Source: JAKVAV01 sp047632755 (GTDB lineage: Bacteria > Bacteroidota > Bacteroidia > Flavobacteriales_D > Cryomorphaceae). Taken from it: a stretch of 64,000 nt of DNA. Under the pieces are notes generated by a model that was not told where the DNA came from, searched no databases, and saw nothing but the letters and a program-made list of their open reading frames with translations. Numbering within the stretch: position 1 is the first letter of the stretch; each line of letters opens with the position of its first letter. Of the stretch, positions 1 through 8,786 are shown piece after piece. The translations under genes and the position numbers were made by a program. The stretch covers positions 296,517-360,516 of the forward strand of contig JBLIDT010000001.1 of the NCBI GenBank assembly GCA_047632755.1. The letters run 5' to 3'.

Positions 1-1
1 T

Positions 2-196
2 CATATTCAAAACTATCCTATCGAAACTGTCTTAGAATTTCCCCCTTATCCCAAAAGAGTTTTTTCAAGCACGGATGTTTCCATTCTTAAGTTGCGGAAA
101 ATTCAAGTGAAAAATCCTAGAGGACTCCAGATTCTCGTTTTTAGCCAGCACTTATTCGCGAAGCCAAAAGTCACAACTGTTGTCAAATCGACCTAA
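2..196 (+). CDS. C-terminal end of an unidentified gene entering from the left edge
   Basis: A frame is open from the window edge through 64 codons and ends in TAA at 194-196. The composition (mixed hydrophobic and basic residues, with a segment reading LEFPPYPKRVF and an ending VTTVVKST) looks like ordinary protein, and no other frame is open over this stretch. I recognise no family. It could be the 3' end of a real gene or a chance frame; the sequence left of the window decides. Confidence 0.35.
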   Translation, partial: HIQNYPIETVLEFPPYPKRVFSSTDVSILKLRKIQVKNPRGLQILVFSQHLFAKPKVTTVVKST

Positions 197-248
197 TTAA
201 AATCATTGGAGTCTGGTCAGCTTGACCAAAAAGGGGAAGAATGCTCAG

Positions 249-743
249 CTAGTGCAGAACATTAGCGACATCGCTAACTAGCCTTCTCAATGCGTAGTTT
301 TTTGCATCTACACTTTCTTCAAGGGGTGCTTTTGAATCAGTAACCTTGCTTCGGCTAGTAATCTTACCAGGAAGCCTTCCTGCTTTGGCTGATCTGTGCT
401 TTTTCAGTTCAGTTTTGTCAACCCACTTGAGGTTGTCAAACCTATTATCGTCACGGGTGTAATCTTTGTGAATGACAAATTCTGCCTCGGGACCAGAAGC
501 TTCAACAAAAAATTCAGCAACCAATCGATGCAGGTAAATAGTTTCTCTCGACCCTTTTCTCGTGGTGAAAGAAATGTATTGATAACCTAGTATTTTTCTC
601 GGGTAGAACGGCTCTTCGGGTCCTTCTCCCTTTTTCATACGAGCTACATTTCCGAGATTCGACAATTTGAAATGGTGGAGCAAGGGCTCGCCATTTAGCT
701 CGGTCATTAAGACCCATTTTTCGGGAGTATTTTTCTTAGCCAT
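249..743 (-). CDS. NUMOD4/HNH-endonuclease-like protein
   Basis: A 164-residue soluble protein without a signal peptide. The N-terminal third (WVLMTEL...KLSNLGNVARM) resembles the NUMOD4 motif associated with HNH nucleases, and residues about 70-112 (YLHRLVAEFF, then VIHKDYTRDDNRFDNLKWVD) fit the HNH_3 pattern, with histidines at both expected places and an acidic DDN where NN is usual. The tail (about 115-164) is basic and variable. In the family such proteins are homing-type or stand-alone HNH nucleases; Bacteroidota often carry scattered single copies with no intron. No intron, intein or phage gene is visible beside it, so function is uncertain; a DNA-binding or nicking role is inference. 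Confidence 0.6.
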   Translation of the reverse strand: MAKKNTPEKWVLMTELNGEPLLHHFKLSNLGNVARMKKGEGPEEPFYPRKILGYQYISFTTRKGSRETIYLHRLVAEFFVEASGPEAEFVIHKDYTRDDNRFDNLKWVDKTELKKHRSAKAGRLPGKITSRSKVTDSKAPLEESVDAKNYALRRLVSDVANVLH

Positions 744-764
744 AATTGTCAGATTTCCTCAAAA

Positions 765-2072
765 TTACGGTTTTCCCTCCATTTCTGGCAAACCATGTTT
801 TCGCAGGTACTTTAAGTAAAGATCGGTCTGCCTATTTTCAGGGTCGATCAGCTGACCATCCAAGTAGATTTGAGACACTTTTCCACTCCGAATATCAAAG
901 AGATCTCCTTCGGTCACGATGAAGTTGGCTTGCTTTCCTACTTCGAGACTTCCCGTTCGATCATCAATGCCTAAGATCTTCGCTGGATTAATGGTCAATC
1001 CTTTTAAAGCATCTTCTTTGTCCAGTCCATTGGCAATAGCTACTCCAGCTGCAAAGGCTAGATTTCGGTTTTGGATGGGCTCCATATCCCCGTCCATTTG
1101 AAAGGCAAAAAGAACTCCTGCTTTCGCCAATTGAGATGGCAAACGAAACGGAGCATCAATATGATCTTCAGCCAGTCGGGGTAAGCTGATGACACGTCTG
1201 ACCAAAACACTGATCTTGTTTTCCACCAAAAGATCTGTAACTCGATTGGCCTCATATCCACCTACGACGGTGACTTTTGGCAAGTTCAATTCTCGCTTAA
1301 AGGCAACCACTTCGCGAATCTCTTTTATGAAATCAGCTTCGATGTAAAGGCGCTTTGTTCCATCAAATATTCCCTTCATGGCCTCAAGGCGCAAGTCTCG
1401 TTCTAGCGGATAATTGCTTTGAGAATAAGCTTTCGCGGAAGCGAAGAAACTTTTGAGCTCATTGATGCGCTCCTGGTATTTTTCGTCGGCCTCATACTCT
1501 CTAGGATCGTCTCGCTCGCCTTTGCGCTTGAACATTCTCGGCCAACCCATGTGAATGCCTTCATTTATTTCGTAAACGGCATCTTCCCAATTCCACCCTT
1601 GGAGTTTCACCACAGATGAGGTTCCACTTATGGTTCCGCCTCTTGGGCAAATTTGCGCAAAGAGTACCCCATTTTCCAATACCGTAGAAGTAATGTCGCT
1701 CTCGGCATTGTAGGCTATTATGCTCCGAACATTCGGGTTCATGTCTCCTACCTCTCGGTAATCACGGGTAGCTCGAACGGCGAATATTTCCGTTAACCCA
1801 AGAGTCGTATTCGTAGCAATAAGCCCAGGGTAGATATGTCTTCCTTGAAGCTCCTCCACACGGCTGTAGTGCGAAAAGTTCGCATCAGATGCCTTACCCA
1901 CGAAGCTGATGGTATCGGCTTTCACGCCAATAGCTCCGTTTTCAAACGTTTTTCCAGCAGCAGTAAAAATTTGGCCGCCAGTGAAGATGACACTTCTGTT
2001 TTCTTCTTGACCCTGACCCAATAAAACGGACAGGATTCCGATCAATGCGAGTATATTATTCTTTCGTATCAC
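765..2072 (-). CDS. Exported amidohydrolase-superfamily protein lacking the metal-binding HxH motif
   Basis: The fold is that of imidazolonepropionase/dihydroorotase-like amidohydrolases: an N-terminal beta-sandwich (FTGGQIFTAAGK), the PGLI turn, and the C-terminal signature (GLDKEDALKGLTINPAKILG, then GSLEVGKQANFIV). Where active members have HxH after PGxID, this one reads IYPGLIATNTTLG, and the later metal histidines and catalytic Asp are also not evident. I chose the GTG at 2072: it is followed by a basic start and a hydrophobic signal segment (NNILALIGILSVLLG), has GGAAAG about ten bases upstream, and overlaps the end of the preceding gene by 17 bases, suggesting translational coupling. 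A longer ATG start at 2159 would bury the signal peptide. Probably periplasmic; a pseudo-enzyme or partner of the adjacent larger homologue. Confidence 0.75.
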   Translation of the reverse strand: MIRKNNILALIGILSVLLGQGQEENRSVIFTGGQIFTAAGKTFENGAIGVKADTISFVGKASDANFSHYSRVEELQGRHIYPGLIATNTTLGLTEIFAVRATRDYREVGDMNPNVRSIIAYNAESDITSTVLENGVLFAQICPRGGTISGTSSVVKLQGWNWEDAVYEINEGIHMGWPRMFKRKGERDDPREYEADEKYQERINELKSFFASAKAYSQSNYPLERDLRLEAMKGIFDGTKRLYIEADFIKEIREVVAFKRELNLPKVTVVGGYEANRVTDLLVENKISVLVRRVISLPRLAEDHIDAPFRLPSQLAKAGVLFAFQMDGDMEPIQNRNLAFAAGVAIANGLDKEDALKGLTINPAKILGIDDRTGSLEVGKQANFIVTEGDLFDIRSGKVSQIYLDGQLIDPENRQTDLYLKYLRKHGLPEMEGKP

Positions 2073-5000
2073 AGTGGTAATATCTTTCCATTTCACGTTT
2101 TGGCTTTTGGGTAGCGGAGCCATTCGAAGACGCCTTCGCCATTTTATTGGCAATCTCATTTCGCTCTATCTCGTCACGTACTTTCCGCAACTCCATCTCG
2201 TCACGGTCAAAGTAGACTTTCCCGTCAATGAAGGTTTTCGTTGCCTTAGCATAAACCGATAAGGGATGGTCGCTCCAAATAACTAGGTCAGCATGTTTTC
2301 CAGCCGTAATGCTGCCGACGTATTGGTCTAGATGAAGAATCTTGGCTGGATTGAGCGTGACCATTTTCAAAGCATCTTCTTCGCTCATTCCGCCATACCG
2401 AATTCCCTTGGCTGCTTCTTGATTCAGGCGCCTACCCATTTCAGCATCATCAGAATTGATAGCAGTCGTTACACCCATCCGATTGAGAATGGAGGCATTG
2501 TGAGGGATGGCATCTTTGACTTCGTATTTGTAAGCCCACCAGTCGCTAAAGGTCGATGCCGATGCACCGTGCTCCTTCATCTTATCTGCCACCTTGTATC
2601 CTTCTAAGATGTGCGTGAAAGTATTTAGCGTGAAGCCCATGCTGTCGGCAACGTGCATCAGCATATTGATTTCGCTTTGCACGTATGAGTGGCAAGTAAT
2701 GAAGCGTTCGCCATTGAGAATTTCGAGGAGAGCTTCCAGCTCAATGTCGGTTCGAAATGCTTCTTGTTCCACCTTTTCCTCGCTTTTGCGCTTTCGCTTT
2801 TTCTTGGATTCCTTTCCTGCTTCATCGAGTTGCTTCAACTGTCCGTATTCCTTCGCTCGGTAAAAGGAGTCGTAGAAAAACTGTTCCACACCCATTCTGG
2901 TTTGTGGATAGCGTTTGTTATAGGAGTCTCCCCAGTTGGATTGTTTGACGTTTTCGCCTAGCGCGAATTTGATGAAACCCGGCGCTTCCGCGAAGAGCAT
3001 ACCATTCATGCCTTCGCCCCAACGTAGTTTAATAATGGCAGACTGTCCTCCGATTGGGTTGGCCGAGCCGTGGAGCAACTGAGACGTTGTAACTCCGCCT
3101 GCCAGTTGGCGATATATATTGATGTCGTGGGGAGAAACGGCATCGCCAATTCTCACTTCAGCGGTGCTCGACTGCGTGCCTTCATTTACGCCACGGGTAA
3201 TGGCGATGTGGCTATGCTCATCGATAATTCCAGGCGTGATGTGCATTCCTGTTCCGTCAATGGTATTGAGATCGGTGCTTCCTTCAAACTCCGATATATC
3301 TATATTGGAGCCCACCGATTTGATCTTACCGCCTGAGATGAGAACGTCAGCATTCTCTAAAACCCCGTTTTCATCCAATGTCCAAACTGTGGCATTTTTA
3401 ATCAAAACCGATATTTCTGTCGGAAGAGCGTCTTGACCGTAAGCGGTCAATGGGTAGACCATTTTTGGCAGAAGAAAGAGGCTATCGGTTGCGGTAGTAT
3501 CCGTCTCCAATTCCTTCTCTTCAGTTTTTTGCTTCGTGCGAATGGCAGTCCATAAAACCTCTTTGCCGAAAGGATTGATGCCTCGTCCATCCCATATTCT
3601 ATTGCCCGAAAGGCTCGTAGCCGAAAGTCTGAATCGACCATTTCCTTTGGGATCGTCAAAGGACAGAACCACCTCATTTCCTTGACTCGAAAAAGCAACC
3701 TTTTCTGTTAAGGTATCGGCGTCTTGGATCAGGGATACTTTTCCTTTGGGTGTTTCCTCTCCTTTAAGCGAAAGCTTGTAGTAAGTATCGTTAATATTCA
3801 AATCATAATTCCCTTCGAACGAAAGTCGATCAATATCAGCGATAGTGTTTCTTTTTCCTTTTATCCAGTGCTCAAAAACTTTCGGAGAGTCTTCCGTAAA
3901 GATTTCCTTATCGGTAATGAAGAAATTGGCTAGGTAGCCAGGGGCCAGTTTCCCGATATTTTCACTTCCTAAAATTTCAGCAGGAGTTGTAGTGAGAGAT
4001 GCCAGTGCTTCTTCTGCTGGTAGTCCTTTTTCAACGGCCAGTCGTAAGTTTTTGAAAAAGTCTTTTTCCTTATCAATTCCATGGGCCGACAGCATGAGTG
4101 GAATAGCCGCCTCAGAAACAAATCTCGGATTGAATGGCGCCCTTTCCCAATGCAGCAGATCTCTTTGCGAAACATAGCGGCTCAATTCAGGGTCGCTCAT
4201 GTCAAAGGGTATGGGGAAATCGAGTGCAGTTACAATTCCTTTAACCTGCTCACCAACTTCTTTCAATACTTGGTACGAATCACCTGCGTCTAAAACAATA
4301 ACCTTGAGATCAAATTCTTCAGCTATTCGTTGAATTCGAAGGATGTCATTCGCCTCTTTTGCTTCAAAAATGAGGGGTAAATTTCTTTGATCGAGCAGTG
4401 CTTGAAGAGAAATGTTTGTTTCCTGTTGCTGCCCTGAATCGTACCACTGCGCGTCGTAGAATGCTTGACGTGTCAAGGCCATTGCGCCCATCAAGCTCGA
4501 TGGGTAATCTTGCGTACTGCTTCCTTTTTCAAATGAAAAATGTTGTGCCGCTTTTTGATCGAGCATCATTTCATTGGCTTCTCCTTCTCCTATCAAAACC
4601 AGTGAAGATGTGCCCCTGCCTATTCCATCGTGATTGTGGGTAAGTGCAATGCCGAATCCCATTTTCAACATGCCTTCAGCCTCCTTCTCATTCGGTTTGA
4701 AACCGTCGAAGGAATTGACCTCAGGATGAAAAGCTTCATTCCAGTATATACTCGTATTCTCTTCACGATCGTAACGGGGACCTTTTCTCGAACTCTTGCT
4801 ATTGGTCTTTGTCAAACCATAAGAGGAATTGAGTTCGATAAAGGAAGGGTAGATGTGCTTTTCGGTGCGGTTGTAGAGGAGTGTATTTACTGGTATGTTA
4901 GCTTCAGCTATCTCCCCGATTGCTTGGATTCGTCCTTTGTAAACTAAGAGATCGCCTACCTCTGTTTTTCCTGGTTCCAAGTGAATGGTGGCGCCTTTGA

Positions 5001-5112
5001 TCAGGTAGTGTAAGTTGTCTTTGGATGAAATGCCTTTTTGGGGGAAAGTGACTTGCGCCGAGGTCAAAATTGTCACGGCCATCAGTCCTAGCCATGCTAA
5101 AGTTCTCTTCAT
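2056..5112 (-). CDS. Exported tandem amidohydrolase (degenerate N-domain, intact C-domain)
   Basis: A 1018-residue protein with a signal peptide (KRTLAWLGLMAVTILTSAQ). It holds two amidohydrolase units in tandem. The first (about 35-430) keeps the fold signatures (HIYPSFIELNSSYGL, AEEALASLTTTPAEILG, GKLAPGYLANFFI) but has no HxH. After a roughly 100-residue beta-rich linker comes the second (about 565-980), with an intact metal site: ITPGIIDEHSHIA near residue 635, ITCHSY, FTHILEGY and INSDDAEMG, then ALKMVTLNPAKILHLD. The C-domain therefore looks catalytically competent, perhaps hydrolysing a cyclic amide or dipeptide-like substrate in the periplasm. The C-terminus is basic (KMAKASSNGSATQKPKRE). 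It is the first gene of a two-gene minus-strand operon with its degenerate paralogue. Confidence 0.85.
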   Translation of the reverse strand: MKRTLAWLGLMAVTILTSAQVTFPQKGISSKDNLHYLIKGATIHLEPGKTEVGDLLVYKGRIQAIGEIAEANIPVNTLLYNRTEKHIYPSFIELNSSYGLTKTNSKSSRKGPRYDREENTSIYWNEAFHPEVNSFDGFKPNEKEAEGMLKMGFGIALTHNHDGIGRGTSSLVLIGEGEANEMMLDQKAAQHFSFEKGSSTQDYPSSLMGAMALTRQAFYDAQWYDSGQQQETNISLQALLDQRNLPLIFEAKEANDILRIQRIAEEFDLKVIVLDAGDSYQVLKEVGEQVKGIVTALDFPIPFDMSDPELSRYVSQRDLLHWERAPFNPRFVSEAAIPLMLSAHGIDKEKDFFKNLRLAVEKGLPAEEALASLTTTPAEILGSENIGKLAPGYLANFFITDKEIFTEDSPKVFEHWIKGKRNTIADIDRLSFEGNYDLNINDTYYKLSLKGEETPKGKVSLIQDADTLTEKVAFSSQGNEVVLSFDDPKGNGRFRLSATSLSGNRIWDGRGINPFGKEVLWTAIRTKQKTEEKELETDTTATDSLFLLPKMVYPLTAYGQDALPTEISVLIKNATVWTLDENGVLENADVLISGGKIKSVGSNIDISEFEGSTDLNTIDGTGMHITPGIIDEHSHIAITRGVNEGTQSSTAEVRIGDAVSPHDINIYRQLAGGVTTSQLLHGSANPIGGQSAIIKLRWGEGMNGMLFAEAPGFIKFALGENVKQSNWGDSYNKRYPQTRMGVEQFFYDSFYRAKEYGQLKQLDEAGKESKKKRKRKSEEKVEQEAFRTDIELEALLEILNGERFITCHSYVQSEINMLMHVADSMGFTLNTFTHILEGYKVADKMKEHGASASTFSDWWAYKYEVKDAIPHNASILNRMGVTTAINSDDAEMGRRLNQEAAKGIRYGGMSEEDALKMVTLNPAKILHLDQYVGSITAGKHADLVIWSDHPLSVYAKATKTFIDGKVYFDRDEMELRKVRDEIERNEIANKMAKASSNGSATQKPKREMERYYHCDTKE

Positions 5113-5226
5113 ATGTTTTTGCTATATTGTAAAGTTATAGAAACTCTAAAACTGTTTTGGCGTATGTCTTGAGCCATAGCAAACGTTAGCTAGTGAATAA
5201 AGTTTGTTCTCATTAAATCTATAAGA

Positions 5227-6843
5227 ATGAAGTTTAAATTGTTCCCCCTTGTTTTTTTATTTCTTCTTACTTCTTGTGTAAAAGAGAAAATTGAGGTGAA
5301 GGACATTAGTTCTTCCATTTCACCTGAGTTTGGTGTGCCGCTGGCTAAAGCAACAATTTTTGCTGAAAAAGTCATCGAGAGATACGATGATCAAGGCCTA
5401 GTGACAACTGATGAAGAAGGTGTATTGACACTTATTTACCAGGATACGCTAGAATCCATATCAGCTGATGAGTTTCTAGGATTAGAGGATCAACAGATTG
5501 CAGACGAATACGAACTCAATGCATCTGATCTTTCCAATCTTGCAAGTTTTGGGACACTTTTATTTGAGCAAGATGTGATCTACAACTTGGAATTTGGCGA
5601 TGACAGATTAGACTCAATTCGTTTTGAAACAGGGGTGTTAACCCTTCTTGTCAATTCCGACGGATCAATACCGCTAACTGGAATGATGTCAATTTTGGAC
5701 CCATTCACAGGCGAGTCTCTATTTAGCACAAGCTTTTCAGACGATTCACCTCCAATTGCAGTAACGGTGAATGAAGACTTTACCGACCTCTTGTTCAGAT
5801 TGAGATCTGATGATGAATTTACCAATGGGCTACGACTTGCCTTCGCTTTTGAATTGACAGACAATGGCGGAACGTATCCAGATGAAATTTCCATAAGTTT
5901 TGGCCTTACTGATTTCTCAATAGCCTCGGCAGGTGGTTACATCGCGCCGCGCATCATCGACTTAGATGACCAGAGTGCTCGAATCAGTATTTTTGATGAG
6001 GATTTCGGGGGCCAGATTCGACTCGAAGATCCCAAGTTAAACTTGTTCTTTTTTAATGGCTACGGAATTGGCGTACGCCCCGTAATAAATGAAATAATTG
6101 GAGAAAACAACGATGGTGAGACACTGGTGGTTCCCGGTAACCAGATTGAAGCCTTAGACGTGGTTTCATCCGCACCATCGCCAGGAGAAATTGGAATGAG
6201 TCAAATCCAAATCGACAATGAGACGATGACACCTACGGTAACAGATTTTATGGCATTTGAACCCAACCAAGTGACTGGAAAAATTTCCTTGGAAATCAAT
6301 CCTGAAAACGATGAATCTAATTTTATTTCTCGTGGCTCTTCTCTGGATGTGAATTTTGAAGTGGAGCTTCCAATTTATGGTTCGTTGGCTGATTTTAATT
6401 TGATTGATACCACTGGGATTGATTTTGGTGACCTAGTAGATTCAGCAGATGATATCCAAGAGATTGATCAATTGGACATTCGGCTTTTTGTGAAAAATGC
6501 GCTGCCAATTGACGCGGGTGTTCAACTCATTTTTCTCGATGATAATTTCAATCGCATCGACTCGCTTTTTGCAGAACCAACTACAGTAATACCTGCGGCT
6601 CCTGTTAATCTTTCTGCAGCGCTAGGCTCACCTGATTACGGTCGAGTTATTGGCGAAACTGAAACGAGGATCGATGTCTCTATTCCTCGGGAAAGAATTG
6701 ACCCGCTCAAGGATGTCACACAAGTTATTGTTTTTGTATTCGGGAACACGACTGGAAATGGGGATAACCCGATACGCCTTTATCCAGAGAATTTCATTGA
6801 GGTTAATTTAGCCGCAAAAGCAATTTTCAACCTTGAACTGTAG
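5227..6843 (+). CDS. Lipoprotein of unknown function
   Basis: A 538-residue protein with a lipoprotein signal peptide: KFKLFPLVFLFLLTSC, where Cys17 would be lipidated. The mature part is acidic and Asp/Asn-rich, predicted mostly beta, with no motif I recognise. It ends in a strand-like segment (FIEVNLAAKAIFNLEL). Its stop codon lies 4 bases before the start of the next gene, a DUF5723 outer-membrane protein, so the two are almost certainly co-transcribed and may act together at the cell surface. I cannot assign a function. Placement in the outer membrane is inferred from the lipobox and neighbour. Confidence 0.8.
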   Translation: MKFKLFPLVFLFLLTSCVKEKIEVKDISSSISPEFGVPLAKATIFAEKVIERYDDQGLVTTDEEGVLTLIYQDTLESISADEFLGLEDQQIADEYELNASDLSNLASFGTLLFEQDVIYNLEFGDDRLDSIRFETGVLTLLVNSDGSIPLTGMMSILDPFTGESLFSTSFSDDSPPIAVTVNEDFTDLLFRLRSDDEFTNGLRLAFAFELTDNGGTYPDEISISFGLTDFSIASAGGYIAPRIIDLDDQSARISIFDEDFGGQIRLEDPKLNLFFFNGYGIGVRPVINEIIGENNDGETLVVPGNQIEALDVVSSAPSPGEIGMSQIQIDNETMTPTVTDFMAFEPNQVTGKISLEINPENDESNFISRGSSLDVNFEVELPIYGSLADFNLIDTTGIDFGDLVDSADDIQEIDQLDIRLFVKNALPIDAGVQLIFLDDNFNRIDSLFAEPTTVIPAAPVNLSAALGSPDYGRVIGETETRIDVSIPRERIDPLKDVTQVIVFVFGNTTGNGDNPIRLYPENFIEVNLAAKAIFNLEL

Positions 6844-6847
6844 TAAA

Positions 6848-8302
6848 ATGAAGCGATTAATAATTATCCTCGCACTTCTGTTTTCAGCCCACGGTTACGC
6901 TCAGATGAGTGGACAAATTGGGCAGTTCGATTTGGTCCCTCAGCGCATTTATGCCAATCCCGCTTTTCAGCCGAAAGCTAAACTGAACATTGCTTTTCCA
7001 GGTCTGGGAAATGTCTACGCTCAGCACGGTAACAATTGGATTCAGCCGCGAAGTTTTGTGGAGGGAGGCAATTCGGTATTGTCGCCAGAATCTATTCTTT
7101 CGGCTATAGGAGATGAAGCGACTACCACTCAAATGCAAGGGATAGAACTTCTGCATTTCGGATTTCGCTTTGGTAAAAACTACATTCACCTGCGTGCTAA
7201 CGAAAGAGTTCAGGCAAGAGTAAACTTACCTGCCGATATATTTAGATTGGCAGTTTATGGAAATGTAGGCTCTTACCAATTTGAAAACAATACCGCCAAT
7301 TTTTCGAACCTGGCCATCGATGCCATTCATTTCCGAGAATATGCAGCGGGTTTCAATCGTGAAGTCACTGACAAAATTACGGTAGGAGTTACTGCCAAAT
7401 ACCTTTATGGAATGGAAGTCATCCAAACCGAAAACTCATCCTTAAAGCTTCAAACGGATCAAGACACGTATGCATTGACATCGTCAGGAGAATTAGACAT
7501 CAATACTTCGGGGATTAATTCATTGGTTTCAAGTGAGGAGGATTTTGATGCGAATGAATACTTATTGGGTCGAAACAATAGTGGGTTTGCCTTTGATTTT
7601 GGAGCCACTTATGAACCCATTGAGAAATTGCAATTGCAAATATCTGCTCATGACATCGGCTTTATTCGCTGGAAAGATGACATTTCAAATTACAAGACCA
7701 ATGATGCAAGCTTTGCATTTGAGGGAGTTGACATGACTGACTTTCTCTTTCAAGAAGACATTAGTTTTGGAGAAGAATTTCAAAATGAAGCAGATAGTTT
7801 GCTCAATGAACTCGAAGAGACTTTCGGCTTTGAAGAAACCAATGGTTCTTTCAAGACAAACTTAAATGGGTTTATGCGCTACGGAGCGGCTTACACGATC
7901 TTCGAGAACCAGGGTTTTCGGGGTACGGGTTGGTGCAACGTGACACATGGCCTTGGCGAAAGTTTGGTCGACCTCCAGGCTTCTCTTGGATACAATCAAA
8001 CGCTTTGGAACTCAATCCAGGCAGGACTTCACGTTACAAAAACAGGAGACTTACCTTATACTTTGGGTGGTGGATTGTCTCTCAATGCTGGATTGTTTCA
8101 AGTCTATGCAATGGTCGAAAATATTTCCGTGGCACCTCTCGCCGAAATAACTATTGTAGATAGTGATGATCCTTCCAATACATCTACCGTCTTTCTTCCT
8201 GCTTCACCTTCTGATTTAAGGGTGCATTTTGGAATAAATTTCACCATTAATCGAGATTATGGTTCGAATCAAGGAAGCGGACGCGCGATGATTCAACGCT
8301 AG
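6848..8302 (+). CDS. DUF5723-family outer-membrane beta-barrel protein
   Basis: A 484-residue protein starting at the ATG directly before KRLIIILALLFSAHGYAQ, a clear signal peptide; the ATG 15 bases upstream lies inside the preceding gene and would spoil it. The mature start (GQFDLVPQRIYANPAFQPKAK) resembles DUF5723 and the related PorP/SprF-like barrels: an early NPA motif followed by alternating strands with regular aromatic residues (GFRFGKNYIHLRAN, YAAGFNREVTDKITVGVTAKYLYG, FDFGATYEPIEKLQLQ). Family function is unknown; a T9SS-related or transport role at the outer membrane is speculation. It is coupled to the upstream lipoprotein. Confidence 0.75.
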   Translation: MKRLIIILALLFSAHGYAQMSGQIGQFDLVPQRIYANPAFQPKAKLNIAFPGLGNVYAQHGNNWIQPRSFVEGGNSVLSPESILSAIGDEATTTQMQGIELLHFGFRFGKNYIHLRANERVQARVNLPADIFRLAVYGNVGSYQFENNTANFSNLAIDAIHFREYAAGFNREVTDKITVGVTAKYLYGMEVIQTENSSLKLQTDQDTYALTSSGELDINTSGINSLVSSEEDFDANEYLLGRNNSGFAFDFGATYEPIEKLQLQISAHDIGFIRWKDDISNYKTNDASFAFEGVDMTDFLFQEDISFGEEFQNEADSLLNELEETFGFEETNGSFKTNLNGFMRYGAAYTIFENQGFRGTGWCNVTHGLGESLVDLQASLGYNQTLWNSIQAGLHVTKTGDLPYTLGGGLSLNAGLFQVYAMVENISVAPLAEITIVDSDDPSNTSTVFLPASPSDLRVHFGINFTINRDYGSNQGSGRAMIQR

Positions 8303-8552
8303 GCGTAGATCAAAGAATCCGTTTCTTTTGAAGGCTTTACAAAACCACGGTACATCCCTTCGGTATTGAAGGGCATCGCGATATTTCCTTCAGCACCCCT
8401 CCGTTGCACCCCATTTTTGGAATGGGTTCGCTTATCACAATTGAAGTGGATTTAAAGAGCAATTTCTTTCCATACTTCATCAGTGTGGCCAAGTCACAAG
8501 CAATCACAGCCTCAATATAGTATTGGTCCCAGCACTTTGTGGCGCGAAGACG
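8299..8552 (-). pseudogene. 3' remnant of plant-type L-asparaginase / isoaspartyl peptidase (frameshifted)
   Basis: On the minus strand two frames together spell the C-terminus of an Ntn-hydrolase isoaspartyl peptidase. The final frame reads GAEGNIAMPFNTEGMYRGFV and then KPSKETDSLIYA before a TAG at 8299-8301; GNxAMPFNTEGMYRG is the hallmark end of IaaA-type enzymes. The preceding part is in another frame (boundary about 8398-8406): YYIEAVIACDLATLMKYG, then PIPKMGCNGGV, matching the family's YYIRAVxAYDIAALMxY...LPKMGGxGG. An in-frame TAA lies at 8553-8555. The N-terminal two thirds, including the catalytic Thr, is absent. The stop overlaps the stop of the DUF5723 gene. The reading is by eye, but two independent blocks in the right order make it convincing. 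Confidence 0.7.
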
Positions 8553-8786
8553 TTAAAATAGAATCCTATCCGTTATGTCCGATTTGGACTATCCGATGAG
8601 AGCGGCAATGAGGAATCTCCTGCTTTGGTTGTATTGCCAAAATGCGCGACCGTGATCGGGAAAGGGCCGGTTATGGCCTTGGCCAAATCTCTGGAATATT
8701 CCAAGAATGATGACAGAATAGGTTTTTAGAACATATATTTAGCCGCTTATCTTCAATGGGATACTTTTCCAATTAAAATAAGATTT
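8553..8786. other. Intergenic stretch with no recognisable gene
   Basis: Both strands are interrupted by stops in all frames. The minus strand may continue the decayed asparaginase (a short GDS-containing segment near 8620), but similarity is too weak to claim. The last 60 bases before the next gene are AT-rich and contain TACTTTTC at 8762-8769, one base off the Bacteroidota -7 motif, a possible promoter for the following gene. Confidence 0.4.

Noticed and set aside
215..227. Hairpin GGTCA-GCT-TGACC downstream of the first HNH-like gene
   Set aside because: Only a 5-bp stem and no T-run in the direction of transcription beyond a short A/T mix; too weak to call a terminator.
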